Positions 1 through 8,036 of a stretch of DNA of 43,464 bases are shown here, in pieces; position 1 is the first letter of the stretch; every line of letters starts with the position of its first letter. The notes beneath the pieces were generated by a model, which had not been told where the DNA came from, made no database searches, and saw only the letters and a program-made list of their open reading frames with translations. Source of the stretch: Deltaproteobacteria bacterium (GTDB lineage Bacteria; Desulfobacterota; Desulfobacteria; Desulfobacterales; JAHEIW01); contig JAHEIW010000022.1 in assembly GCA_024639185.1 (NCBI GenBank), positions 1 to 43,464 on the forward strand, read 5' to 3'. Both the position numbers and the translations under genes were made by a program.

Positions 1-188
1 AGATGCTGCACAAATTGAACGTTGCGATTGATGACACATTCAAAGAAGCGGGGGTGACGATTGCCTTTCCGCAGCGCGATGTGCATCTGGATGCAACCGG
101 CCCGCTGGAGGTCCGGGTGGTTTCACAGGCATCCGGCTCAGAGACCGGCCAGAGCTCATCCGCGGCCTCAAAAGATACCGTTAAATAA
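1..188 (+). CDS. C-terminal end of an MscS-type mechanosensitive channel (partial)
   Basis: This is the last ~61 residues of a protein whose start lies before the window. The reading frame runs from the first bases to a TAA at 186-188. The stretch with IDDTFKEAGVTIAFPQRDVH matches the conserved end of the cytoplasmic vestibule of MscS-family channels, where 'I.FPQRDVHL' is a signature. After it comes a polar Ser/Ala-rich tail without recognisable structure. The family releases solutes through the inner membrane on hypo-osmotic shock. The pore helices are not visible here, so the subfamily cannot be decided. The gene is convergent with the next one, and the two 3' ends overlap by 8 bp. Confidence 0.8.
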   Translation, partial: MLHKLNVAIDDTFKEAGVTIAFPQRDVHLDATGPLEVRVVSQASGSETGQSSSAASKDTVK

Positions 189-1017
189 ATGAGGGGGTTG
201 ATTTTTTCTTTTTTCTGCCGACCGGGCAGGCCCATTCGCAGCGCCGGCAATACTTGACCAGTTTGACGGGCTTGTCAAATCCGTCCATCTTTTCTTCTCG
301 AGCCCCGTCAATATTTTGTTCCATTTGAAGGTTGCAGTCTGGACGCGCGTAAACACCGGTTCGTCCCGGAAGGTGTTCCTGCTGATAATCCTCGGGTTTG
401 TAAAGTTGTGTTTGAAAGGCACTCTGGGGGCAGACTTTACGGCAGGGGGCTTTGCAGTCTGTACACGGATCGAAGTCGATAGGACCGGTCGATGGCATCA
501 CCGCGTCGAGTGCAAGGGCGCGCAGCCGAACAAGCGGACCGTAACCCGGTGTGACCAGTAGATTATTTTTACCAATGCACCCCAATCCGGCCAGAACCGC
601 GGCGTCTTTCAAGTAAATACCGCCTTTTTCCACATGATAGGGAAAATGGAAGGTTTCGATACCGAACGTACTACTTATCCAGTCGCACAGTTGCTTTATG
701 ATGGCAATGAGCACACGATTGCCCGCTGGATTCGCTTTGCCAAACCACCAGTCCATTTCCGGTTTGTCAACCGGGTGTTCGACGGCGATGACCAGCACGC
801 TTTGGGCGACATCCGGCCAGAACACTTCACCGGGCTTGAGGCCCAGTTCATTTTCACGACTGCCCACACCTTCCCAGTAAGGCATTCTGGGCGAAAAGGT
901 AAAAGCCGGGGCCCTCTTGAGTTCGTCGATAGTGGCCAACCCTGCTAAAGAGGCCCCCAAAGACTTGGCTTTGTGGATGATACGGCCAGCTATTTTTACT
1001 TTGGATAATGTTTTCAT
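181..1017 (-). CDS. Short QueG-like double-[4Fe-4S] protein
   Basis: The 278-residue protein resembles epoxyqueuosine reductase (QueG) and related cobalamin-linked Fe-S reductases. A ferredoxin-type motif CxxCxxxCxxxCP lies at C185, C188, C192 and C196. A second cluster is suggested by C228 and CxxCxxxCP at C257, C260 and C264. GLGCIGKNNLLVTPGYGP at about 144-161 matches the conserved G-x-G-x-x-G-K-N-x-L segment of QueG. It is about 100 residues shorter than QueG and lacks the C-terminal HEAT-like part. It is the last gene of the minus-strand operon, 21 bp after the DoeA-like gene, so a redox role in that catabolic module is as plausible as tRNA modification. The upstream ribosome binding site is weak. 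The fold assignment is firm; the reaction is unknown. Confidence 0.7.
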   Translation of the reverse strand: MKTLSKVKIAGRIIHKAKSLGASLAGLATIDELKRAPAFTFSPRMPYWEGVGSRENELGLKPGEVFWPDVAQSVLVIAVEHPVDKPEMDWWFGKANPAGNRVLIAIIKQLCDWISSTFGIETFHFPYHVEKGGIYLKDAAVLAGLGCIGKNNLLVTPGYGPLVRLRALALDAVMPSTGPIDFDPCTDCKAPCRKVCPQSAFQTQLYKPEDYQQEHLPGRTGVYARPDCNLQMEQNIDGAREEKMDGFDKPVKLVKYCRRCEWACPVGRKKKKSTPSFI

Positions 1018-1038
1018 AACGCTTTACGTTCCCATATC

Positions 1039-2217
1039 TCAAGTTTCTTTGATAAAAAGCCTGCGAGGAAAATTGGCAAAGGTTTCATGACCCTTTTCGG
1101 TGACGCGAAAGGATTCGCTGCACTCAAAACCCCAATCATCCAGCCACATGCCCAAAATCATGTGAAAGGTCATATTGGGCGCTAAAATGGTTTTGTCTCC
1201 CGGCCGCAAACTGGCCGTGTGCTCCCCCCAATCCGGCGGATAATTTAAACCCATGGAATAGCCAATGCGGGATTCCTTTTCCAATCCGGCCCGTGCAATG
1301 ACCTTGCGCCAGACTATTTCGATGTCTTCACAGGCCACACCGGGTCTAATGGCCTCAAGCGCTTTATTACAGCCCTCGACGACGACCTTGGATGTGTCCA
1401 CCAGCTTAGCGGGGGGGTTTTTACCGAGGTACATCGTTCTTGCCAGCGGGCTATGGTAGCGGTTGTGGCACGCTGCCAGTTCCATATTGACGGCTATTTC
1501 GGTTCGATAGGGGTGGTCCGTCCAGGTCAAGTGAGGGGTTGAGGTTTTCTCTCCGCTGGGCATCATGGGGACAAAAGCGGTATAGTCGCCGCCGTAGGCC
1601 TCGGTTCCGCGGATTTGGGTGCGATAGATTTCAGCCACCGCATCACATTCGCGAACGCCGGGTGCAACCGTATCAAGGGCGGTTTGCATAACGCGCTCGG
1701 CGATTTTGCCGGCCTTTTTCATAAATTCGATTTCCGTGGCTGATTTGATGATGCGGATCCAGCTGACCAATAAATTCGCATCCCGAAACTGGGCCTTGGG
1801 CAGCTGCTTTTGCAGCTCGATAAAACTTTTGGCGCTAAAATAATAGGCATCCATTTCCGTACCGATGGCTTTGGTCTGCCAACCGCGCTTTTTTATTTCA
1901 GCCGCAACAACCCGCATGGGGTGCTTAATGAGCGATTGAACGTAATCATCGGCATAACCGATGATGCGGTCATGGGACAAATAAGTCGTGTGTTTAGCGC
2001 CATTGGCATCCATGCCGCGCCCAATCCAGATGGGCTGGTCTTCGTCGATCGCGAGGATCACCACCTGCGGTACATAAAATGACCAGCCATCGTATCCGCT
2101 TAAATAATTCATATTGGCCGGATCCGATACGACGATAACATCAATTCCCTTTTCAGACATGCTCGTTTTGGTTTTACGGATTCGCTCTTGGTATTCTTCG
2201 ATCGTAAACAGCGCCAT
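1039..2217 (-). CDS. Ectoine-hydrolase-like (DoeA/EutD) M24-fold hydrolase
   Basis: The 392-residue protein has the two-domain creatinase/aminopeptidase P fold. It strongly resembles ectoine hydrolase (DoeA, called EutD in rhizobia): MNYLSGYDGWSFYV at 36-49, GRGMDANGAK near 67-75, the GGDY motif at 209-212 and GYSMGLNYPPDWGEHT in the C-terminal half. The five metal ligands of true M24 peptidases are missing: E246 and P257 stand where two Asp are expected, and Tyr replaces the metal His in the 'GY.MG' motif. This is the metal-independent pattern of creatinase and DoeA. A GGAGG ribosome binding site precedes the ATG. DoeA opens the pyrimidine ring of ectoine to N-acetyl-diaminobutyrate. The neighbours only partly match an ectoine pathway, so the substrate could be another cyclic amidine or amide. 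Confidence 0.75.
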   Translation of the reverse strand: MALFTIEEYQERIRKTKTSMSEKGIDVIVVSDPANMNYLSGYDGWSFYVPQVVILAIDEDQPIWIGRGMDANGAKHTTYLSHDRIIGYADDYVQSLIKHPMRVVAAEIKKRGWQTKAIGTEMDAYYFSAKSFIELQKQLPKAQFRDANLLVSWIRIIKSATEIEFMKKAGKIAERVMQTALDTVAPGVRECDAVAEIYRTQIRGTEAYGGDYTAFVPMMPSGEKTSTPHLTWTDHPYRTEIAVNMELAACHNRYHSPLARTMYLGKNPPAKLVDTSKVVVEGCNKALEAIRPGVACEDIEIVWRKVIARAGLEKESRIGYSMGLNYPPDWGEHTASLRPGDKTILAPNMTFHMILGMWLDDWGFECSESFRVTEKGHETFANFPRRLFIKET

Positions 2218-2259
2218 GATGCCTCCAATATGGGTTAAATTTTAATGTGGGTTGAAGCA

Positions 2260-3441
2260 TCAGTGCTGGCCGCTTAAATAGGACAACGCGGTACGAATAT
2301 GCATTTCCACACCGATGGGCAAAGCATCTTCATCAAAATCAAAACGGGGGTGGTGATGCGGATAATCGGTTTGCTTTTTCTTGTTTCCGGCACCCAAAAA
2401 ATAAAATGCACTGGGCACTTTTTTAGCGTACTCGCAAAAATCCTCGCCGATCATGGTGACATACGGTATGATATGTTCTTTTTCTTTGACCAGTTTCTGC
2501 GCTTCATCGCTGACGATTTTTACCATTCCAGAATCATTGATCACCGCAGGATGATGGTAAGCATACTCAATTTCATATGAGGCCCGGTGCGCACGGCAAA
2601 TGCTATTGACAATTTGTTCAAAACGCTCACACGGATTTGCGGTATCCGCATCATCCAAATCGTACAAGTAGCGTATGGTACCTTCCAGCACCACTTTTTC
2701 GGGAATAATGTTGCTCATGGTGCCAGCGCTTATTCTGCCAAAAACAATCAGGGTCGGTTTTAAGACATTGATTTCTCTCGTCTGGATGCTTTGAACCGCC
2801 TGGATAATCGCGGCCGCTGTTAGGATAGGATCGATGGAGTCCTGCGGAAAACCGGTATGTCCGCCGCGTCCACATACGGTCAGTTTAAAAACATGCATCC
2901 CCGCCATAACAGGCCCTGCTTGTATTCCGATTTGGCCGGTTTGCAGCGCCGTCATCAGGTGAATGCCAACGGCCGCATCCACCTTGGGGGTATCCAGAAC
3001 CCCTTTGTCAATCAGGTGCTTGGCAAACATATTTTCTTCATTGGGTTGAAATACCAGTTTGATGTTTCCCTGAATCCTGTCCCTCATTTTTGATAGGATT
3101 TTGCCGGCCACCAAGAGCATGGCGCAATGGCCGTCATGTCCGCAGGCATGCATTTTGCCCGGGTTTCTCGATTTATAGGGCAATGCGGTCATTTCTTCCA
3201 CAGGAAGGGCATCCATATCTGCGCGCAGCATCAGCGTGCGCCCCTTTGCTTGGCCTTCAATCAATCCCACGATTCCGGTTTCCGTGATTCGTTTTACCGC
3301 CATTTCGGAAGTTTTCAGGTATTCATAAATTTTCTCTGCGGTTCGATATTCTTCGCAGCCCAGTTCAGGGTTTTGATGAAAATCTCGCCGAATTTGTCGT
3401 AATTCATCTTCAAGGGATCGTATCTGCTCTTTGATCTGCAT
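2260..3441 (-). CDS. M20-family amidohydrolase (N-acyl amino acid hydrolase type)
   Basis: The 393-residue protein is a typical M20D (AbgB/hippurate hydrolase) zinc/manganese amidohydrolase, which cleaves an acyl group from an N-acyl amino acid or similar compound. Visible motifs are the RRDFHQNPELG start, LRADMDALP, the metal-binding MHACGHDGHCAML, FQPNEEN, and the distal IGEDFCEYAKKVPSAFYFLG and HHHPRFDFDEDAL segments. A dimerisation domain is inserted in the middle. It lies 42 bp upstream of the DoeA-like gene and 15 bp downstream of the EutA-like gene. It is not of the AstE/aspartoacylase family that provides DoeB in known ectoine pathways. It could supply an analogous deacylation step for the product of the M24 hydrolases; that is inference. 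Confidence 0.8.
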   Translation of the reverse strand: MQIKEQIRSLEDELRQIRRDFHQNPELGCEEYRTAEKIYEYLKTSEMAVKRITETGIVGLIEGQAKGRTLMLRADMDALPVEEMTALPYKSRNPGKMHACGHDGHCAMLLVAGKILSKMRDRIQGNIKLVFQPNEENMFAKHLIDKGVLDTPKVDAAVGIHLMTALQTGQIGIQAGPVMAGMHVFKLTVCGRGGHTGFPQDSIDPILTAAAIIQAVQSIQTREINVLKPTLIVFGRISAGTMSNIIPEKVVLEGTIRYLYDLDDADTANPCERFEQIVNSICRAHRASYEIEYAYHHPAVINDSGMVKIVSDEAQKLVKEKEHIIPYVTMIGEDFCEYAKKVPSAFYFLGAGNKKKQTDYPHHHPRFDFDEDALPIGVEMHIRTALSYLSGQH

Positions 3442-3456
3442 CGTTTTTTTCCGCCT

Positions 3457-4269
3457 TTAAGTCTGATCTAAGGTCTTTTCAAATAAACGGCCAAATTGGG
3501 GCAGGCGCTCATCAACACCTGCAAGACGCAAACAGTGCCAACCAAGGGCCAGATTGCTCGAGACAACCGGTTTGCCCAATTCTTCTTCAACCGCCTTAAT
3601 GATGCCGAGCGCCCGCACATTCGTGCAGGAAATAAAAACGCTGTCAACGATATCGGGTCGACCCAATTTTAAAATAACCGCCCGGATGGAATCCGGTGTG
3701 ATGCGGCCCACATTATCGTCATTGGGTTCGTTCCACGATCCCATAATGGGGACCGCAAAACCGCTGTCCTGAATAAAACCGCGCAGGCGGCGGTTAATAT
3801 TATCCATGTAGGGTGTGATCAGGGCAATGCTGCTGGACGAAAGCGCTTGAAATGCAGCGATAGCAGCCTGCAAAGGCACCGTACAAGTGACTTGCGGGCG
3901 CACTTCATGAATCCGGGCGTGCACATTTTCGATGCCGATAAGCATGGAGCCGGAAGTACATCCATAGGCCATCACGTCCAGGGGAAACCCGGGCATAATC
4001 AGGTCGGCGGCCTCAGGGATTTTGCCCTCCATATCCTTGAGTGTCTGTGGGGTAATCGTTGCTGCACAATAGAGGCGATTCCCATACAACGAGACCCCCG
4101 GAAGGTCCAACATCCGACGCATTTCATATTCGATGGTCTGATCGCCGGACAGCACGATCAGCCCAATACGGGCCCTTTCCCCCAGGCCGCTATCCATTTG
4201 ATAGGCAATGTTCTGTTCATCGATGACCAGATCATCCGCCATCTTCTTGTTGGTTTTGATCGTTTGCAT
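3457..4269 (-). CDS. EutA-like Asp/Glu racemase / maleate isomerase superfamily protein
   Basis: The 270-residue protein belongs to the two-cysteine Asp/Glu racemase superfamily (maleate isomerase, arylmalonate decarboxylase, EutA). The two catalytic Cys lie in AYGCTSGSM (C104) and FISCTNVRALG (C215), one per half of the pseudo-symmetric fold. IGLIVLSGDQTIEYEMRR near the N-terminus is like EutA of ectoine-utilisation clusters. I place the start at 4269, not at the longer ORF start 4308, because AGAGGAGC lies about 6 bases before this ATG. It sits between the M20 and second M24 genes of the operon. The reaction could be racemisation or cis-trans isomerisation of a degradation intermediate. EutA itself is not biochemically well understood. 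Confidence 0.7.
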   Translation of the reverse strand: MQTIKTNKKMADDLVIDEQNIAYQMDSGLGERARIGLIVLSGDQTIEYEMRRMLDLPGVSLYGNRLYCAATITPQTLKDMEGKIPEAADLIMPGFPLDVMAYGCTSGSMLIGIENVHARIHEVRPQVTCTVPLQAAIAAFQALSSSSIALITPYMDNINRRLRGFIQDSGFAVPIMGSWNEPNDDNVGRITPDSIRAVILKLGRPDIVDSVFISCTNVRALGIIKAVEEELGKPVVSSNLALGWHCLRLAGVDERLPQFGRLFEKTLDQT

Positions 4270-4355
4270 ACGTTGCTCCTCTGATTGCCGTGCATGAGCG
4301 TTTTGCATTCATTTATCTTAAGACATCGCATTAATTTTCATGCAAAATTCAGGTA

Positions 4356-5510
4356 TTACAGCTCGATGAGATCTCTTGACGTCTCCGAAAGGATCTCTGC
4401 GCCCGTCTCGGTCACCAGAACATCGTCGATAATCCTGACGCCGATTCTTTCTTCGTTAATGTATACGGGCGGTTCGATGGATACGACCATACCGGGCTCG
4501 AAAATATACGTGCTGTCTGCAAAAAGGTGATTGTTCTCGCCCCAGGAGGGCGGATAACCGGGTCCGATCCCATAGCCGGTTGTATGCAGCCGATAGGGGT
4601 CCAATCCCGCATCTGCGATGACCTTCTTAGCAGCTTCATGGGGTTTTACCATGGGAACGCCTGCTTTTATCTCCGCAATACAGCGATCACAAGCCTCCCG
4701 TACGACTTTATAGATCTCTTTAACCCGGGATCTGGCCTTTCCCAGACAAAGTTGTCGACCGATCGTACAATGATAGCGTTTGTAACAGCCGGCATATTCA
4801 ATGTTGATATCGTCTCCCTGTTTCAGTTTGCGTTCGGTCGGAAATCCATGCGGATAAACTATGCGCTCGCCGGACACAAAATTCATCGGGCTGGCCGATG
4901 CGTCACTACCCAATGCCATGAGCGTTCGGTGCATCTCGGCGGCAATTTCGAGTTCGGTCTTGCCTTCGGCAATGGTGTCAAGCCCGGTTTGAAATGCTGC
5001 ATCCGCTATTTCCGAAGCCTTTCGTATATAGGCAATCTCGGCCGGTGATTTTGCCAGCTTCAGATCCTCGATTAGAAAGGGTACTTCTTTGACAGAACAA
5101 TCATTGAGAAGATTCTTGAGTTTGACGTAATCGTAGGGCCCCAGATAGTAGTAGGGGACCTCAAGACCGATCCGATATTTAAAATAGCCCTTTTCTGCCA
5201 TGATGGATCTGACAATATCTATGGGATCTTCCGGTTCACGCCCCCCCCATCCACGAATATCTTGCGCCAGGCTTTGTTCAGTATACTCCAGCACCTCAGC
5301 CAGCCGCATCAACATGGTGAGCGGGCCCGGCTCACGCGTGAAAAAAAGACATTGAAACTCCTGGAAGCTTTTGGCGCGGGTTCCGATCAACCAGTGTATG
5401 CTTTGGGGAGCCATGACAAGGATGATATCGAGGGCTTCTTTATCCATTGCTTCCCGAACACGGTTCTGGCGTGTTTCAAATTCTGTTATGTCAAATTCAT
5501 GTTTTGACAT
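4356..5510 (-). CDS. Second DoeA/creatinase-like M24-fold hydrolase
   Basis: The 384-residue protein is a paralogue of the product at 1039-2217. It has an N-terminal creatinase domain and a C-terminal pita-bread domain with GYGIGPGYPPSWGE, the 'Y-PP-WGE' signature shared with DoeA-type hydrolases. The peptidase metal ligands are again lost (E238, T249 and Tyr for His), although EPGMVVSIEPPVY keeps one Glu region. So this is probably not an Xaa-Pro peptidase, despite how such proteins are often labelled. AAGGAGATCC precedes the ATG at 5510 and supports this start over the upstream ATG in the same frame. It is 86 bp upstream of the EutA-like gene and 41 bp downstream of the SprT-like gene. The substrate is unknown. 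Confidence 0.7.
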   Translation of the reverse strand: MSKHEFDITEFETRQNRVREAMDKEALDIILVMAPQSIHWLIGTRAKSFQEFQCLFFTREPGPLTMLMRLAEVLEYTEQSLAQDIRGWGGREPEDPIDIVRSIMAEKGYFKYRIGLEVPYYYLGPYDYVKLKNLLNDCSVKEVPFLIEDLKLAKSPAEIAYIRKASEIADAAFQTGLDTIAEGKTELEIAAEMHRTLMALGSDASASPMNFVSGERIVYPHGFPTERKLKQGDDINIEYAGCYKRYHCTIGRQLCLGKARSRVKEIYKVVREACDRCIAEIKAGVPMVKPHEAAKKVIADAGLDPYRLHTTGYGIGPGYPPSWGENNHLFADSTYIFEPGMVVSIEPPVYINEERIGVRIIDDVLVTETGAEILSETSRDLIEL

Positions 5511-5551
5511 TCCGGATCTCCTTTCATAAATGTTTATGCAAGATTCAGGTC

Positions 5552-6697
5552 TCACGTGTCCGCAATGAAGCGCAAATGACTCTTTTTTCGCTCACAGACG
5601 CCCTTGGCAATGATTAATTGTTGGCCCACTTTTTTACCGTCCTTCAAAACCCGGGCATCCTGCCGGGATGTGGCGCTTTGGATGGAAGCGGTGTGCGGAT
5701 ATCTGAATTGGTAGTATTTTTTTAGCTGGGGATCTTTTTTTCGTATGAGGGCCAGCAGGTTTGGCGATGACTTTTTGTGGTTGACGTTGGATTGCAGTTT
5801 GTCACGGAATCCTGCGATGATGCCCACTGCAAAATCGGTTTTGCGATAGCGATTCAAGCCTCTATCCTGGTTGTAGGCCGACCACTGGTTCTCAATAAAG
5901 GTGCGGATGAAATCATGGACGTAATCAGCCATTTTTAGATTATGGGGCGCGCCGCTGATTTCCAGAACCCTGCCCATTTTACCTTTGTGCAGCACATAAG
6001 CCGGTACCCAGATGCCCCAGACAAAATAAAAATCCTGTAGCAAATTGGCCAGATGGTAATCTTCACGGGGATGCCGCAGGGCTGGGGAACCGATAAAGAT
6101 GCTTAAAAATTGGCGTTCAGCCAGGTGGTCTTTGAGCTCAATGTTATGCCGGGCAATGAGTTCGTGAGCCTTGGTCATGGCGGCTTCGGCCTCAAAACGA
6201 TTTTTGCTTTCAGCCAGGGCCAGCAGTTTTCTGATGCGCTGCATACGCTTGTCATAGATACTGGTATGATCGTTCATGAGACGATCATGCAATGGTTGGT
6301 AATCAGCTGAAGCTGCTGGATGAATTCGCAGCAGCTCACAGGCCTGTTGGAAGGCGGGCCCGTGCGGTGGCTGGGCAAATCCATTCAATAACTCGGATGC
6401 AATTTGATGGGCCATTTCATGCAGCAGCACATCGCGAATCGAATCCCAGGGATAATTGAGCACCAGCTGACGGCTGATCGTAATTTGACGCTTATCCCCG
6501 GACCAATTCGCCCACTGGCTTTTTAAATCCGCCAGGGCAAATGTCGGTTTGCGGATCAGCGGCTGTTTGCCCGCTTGGAGGCAAAGCCGTGCTGCCTCCC
6601 ATTCACAGGCGATCCCATGTAAAATGGCACGTTCCAGATCCTGCTGAGCCGTATTTTTTATCGATCGGGTGCGCTTTTTTCTTTTTAAATCCGGCAT
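5552..6697 (-). CDS. SprT-like zinc metalloprotease domain plus DUF2786 protein
   Basis: The 381-residue protein has an N-terminal SprT-like domain with LLHEMAHQIAS (HExxH, about residues 91-101) and a third candidate zinc ligand in PPHGPAFQQACELL. After it comes a DUF2786 segment (RIRKLLALAESKNRFEAEAA, then AHELIARHNIEL), typically of unknown function. The basic N-terminus and C-terminus suggest nucleic-acid or cytosolic work. The 3' end lies 41 bp before the second M24 gene, and the 5' end overlaps the aminotransferase gene by 13 bp, so the three are almost certainly co-transcribed. Why a SprT/DUF2786 protein sits in a small-molecule degradation operon is unclear. Both domain calls are by motif only. 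Confidence 0.7.
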   Translation of the reverse strand: MPDLKRKKRTRSIKNTAQQDLERAILHGIACEWEAARLCLQAGKQPLIRKPTFALADLKSQWANWSGDKRQITISRQLVLNYPWDSIRDVLLHEMAHQIASELLNGFAQPPHGPAFQQACELLRIHPAASADYQPLHDRLMNDHTSIYDKRMQRIRKLLALAESKNRFEAEAAMTKAHELIARHNIELKDHLAERQFLSIFIGSPALRHPREDYHLANLLQDFYFVWGIWVPAYVLHKGKMGRVLEISGAPHNLKMADYVHDFIRTFIENQWSAYNQDRGLNRYRKTDFAVGIIAGFRDKLQSNVNHKKSSPNLLALIRKKDPQLKKYYQFRYPHTASIQSATSRQDARVLKDGKKVGQQLIIAKGVCERKKSHLRFIADT

Positions 6698-7827
6698 AAT
6701 TTTTCAGCGGCGTTTTCAAGGGTTTCGCGTTTTTTGGCAAAACAGAACCGCAGCACCTTATGATCATCCTTCTGATGATATAGCGCCGATGGCGGGATGG
6801 CAGCCACGCCGTGCTCAACGGTCAAGCGCCTGGCAAAGTCAAGATCCGTCTCGCCGGAAATTTGGGAGTAATCCAGCATCTGGTAGTACGTTCCTTTGCA
6901 GGGCAGGGGCCTGAAGCGGGAATTTTCCATCAAACTTAAAAACATATCGCGCTTTTGCTGATAAAAAGCGGGCAAATTCAAATACAGATCTTTATTGACC
7001 ATAAATTCAGCATAGGCCATTTGAATGGGCGTATTGCACGCAAATGTTAAATACTGATGGATCTTTTGCAATTCGCCTGAAAGCGGCTCAGGCGCAAGGC
7101 AATAGCCGATTTTCCATCCGGTGGTATGATAGGTTTTGCCAAAAGAGCAGATGACGAAGCTGCGCTGGGCCAATTGTGGGTGCCGGGCCATACTTTCATG
7201 CTGCCGGCCGTCGAAGATAATGTGTTCGTAGGCTTCATCGCTGACAATAAGCGTATTCGTTTTTTCAACAATCTGCGAAAGATGGGCAATGTCTTCTTTG
7301 GTCAAAACCGCGCCGCTGGGATTGTGCGGATAATTTAAGATAATGAGTTTGGTTTTGCTGTTAATGGCATTTTCAAATTCATCCCAATCGATGGTGTAGT
7401 CCGGAAATTTTAGTTGAAGATAAACCGGAATACCGCCGTTGAGTTGCACAACGGGAGCATAGGCATCGTAGGCCGGCTCGATAATAATAACTTGATCATC
7501 TTTGTTGACGACGGCAGTAATGGCAGCAAAAACCGATTCTGTTGCACCTGAGGTTACGGTAATTTCGGTTGGCGGGTCGTATTGAGCGCCATACATATGG
7601 TATACTTTTTCGGCAATACGCTCGCGTAAAGGCATGACGCCCTGCATGGGTGCATATTGATTGTGTCCCTGCCGCATGTATTTTTCCACCAGTGAAATCA
7701 GCTCGGGGTAGGTATCGAAATCCGGAAATCCCTGGGAAAGGTTAATGGCATCGTGCTTTATCGCCAACTGCGTCATAACCGCAAAAATAGTGAGTTGGAG
7801 GTCAGGCAGTTTAGATTGGATATTCAT
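6685..7827 (-). CDS. Class I/II PLP aminotransferase (methionine/kynurenine aminotransferase-like)
   Basis: The 380-residue cytosolic protein is a fold-type I PLP aminotransferase close to YbdL/kynurenine-oxoglutarate transaminase. It shows NLSQGFPDFD near the N-terminus, YAPMQGVMPLRERIA, the NYPHNPSGAV segment that contacts the cofactor, SDEAYEHI, SFGKTYHTTGWKIGY with the PLP lysine, and LRFCFAKK near the end with the carboxylate-binding Arg. The start at 7827 is chosen over the ORF start 7926 because AAGGATG precedes it and the upstream extension covers the promoter. It is the first gene of the minus-strand operon. It could move the amino group of an amino acid released by the downstream hydrolases; methionine or an aromatic amino acid are family-typical substrates. 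Confidence 0.85.
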   Translation of the reverse strand: MNIQSKLPDLQLTIFAVMTQLAIKHDAINLSQGFPDFDTYPELISLVEKYMRQGHNQYAPMQGVMPLRERIAEKVYHMYGAQYDPPTEITVTSGATESVFAAITAVVNKDDQVIIIEPAYDAYAPVVQLNGGIPVYLQLKFPDYTIDWDEFENAINSKTKLIILNYPHNPSGAVLTKEDIAHLSQIVEKTNTLIVSDEAYEHIIFDGRQHESMARHPQLAQRSFVICSFGKTYHTTGWKIGYCLAPEPLSGELQKIHQYLTFACNTPIQMAYAEFMVNKDLYLNLPAFYQQKRDMFLSLMENSRFRPLPCKGTYYQMLDYSQISGETDLDFARRLTVEHGVAAIPPSALYHQKDDHKVLRFCFAKKRETLENAAEKLCRI

Positions 7828-7860
7828 GGTAACATCCTTTAAGGCATCGATAATCTTTGG

Positions 7861-7889
7861 ACAATAGGCCAATGCCCAACCGCTGTCAA
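7861..7889 (-). promoter_or_regulatory. sigma70-type promoter of the hydrolase operon
   Basis: On the minus strand a perfect -35 box TTGACA (7884-7889) is followed after 17 bp by TATTGT (7861-7866, 4 of 6). The predicted start falls about 25-30 bases before the aminotransferase ATG. The gene order and spacing suggest this promoter drives all seven genes down to 181. Confidence 0.6.
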
Positions 7890-7933
7890 GAATCCAAGAT
7901 GGCTTAGCTATAATATTCCGGATCATGGATGGA

Positions 7934-7961
7934 TTGAGCCTGATGATTTTATGACTAAATT
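7934..7961 (+). promoter_or_regulatory. Possible promoter of the sorbosone-dehydrogenase-like gene
   Basis: TTGAGC and TAAATT are separated by 16 bp, each matching 4 of 6 consensus bases, about 75 bases before the gene. It is divergent from the operon promoter at 7861-7889. Weak evidence. Confidence 0.25.
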
Positions 7962-8036
7962 ATGCCTTGATTATTTCCAAGCACCTGATAGGGTCGCCTT
8001 AAATTTGCGGTTCTTGTAAAAAAATGCGGGGAGACG

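Noticed and set aside
4527-5048. 173-residue plus-strand ORF
   Set aside because: Entirely antisense to the second M24 gene, which has strong family motifs.
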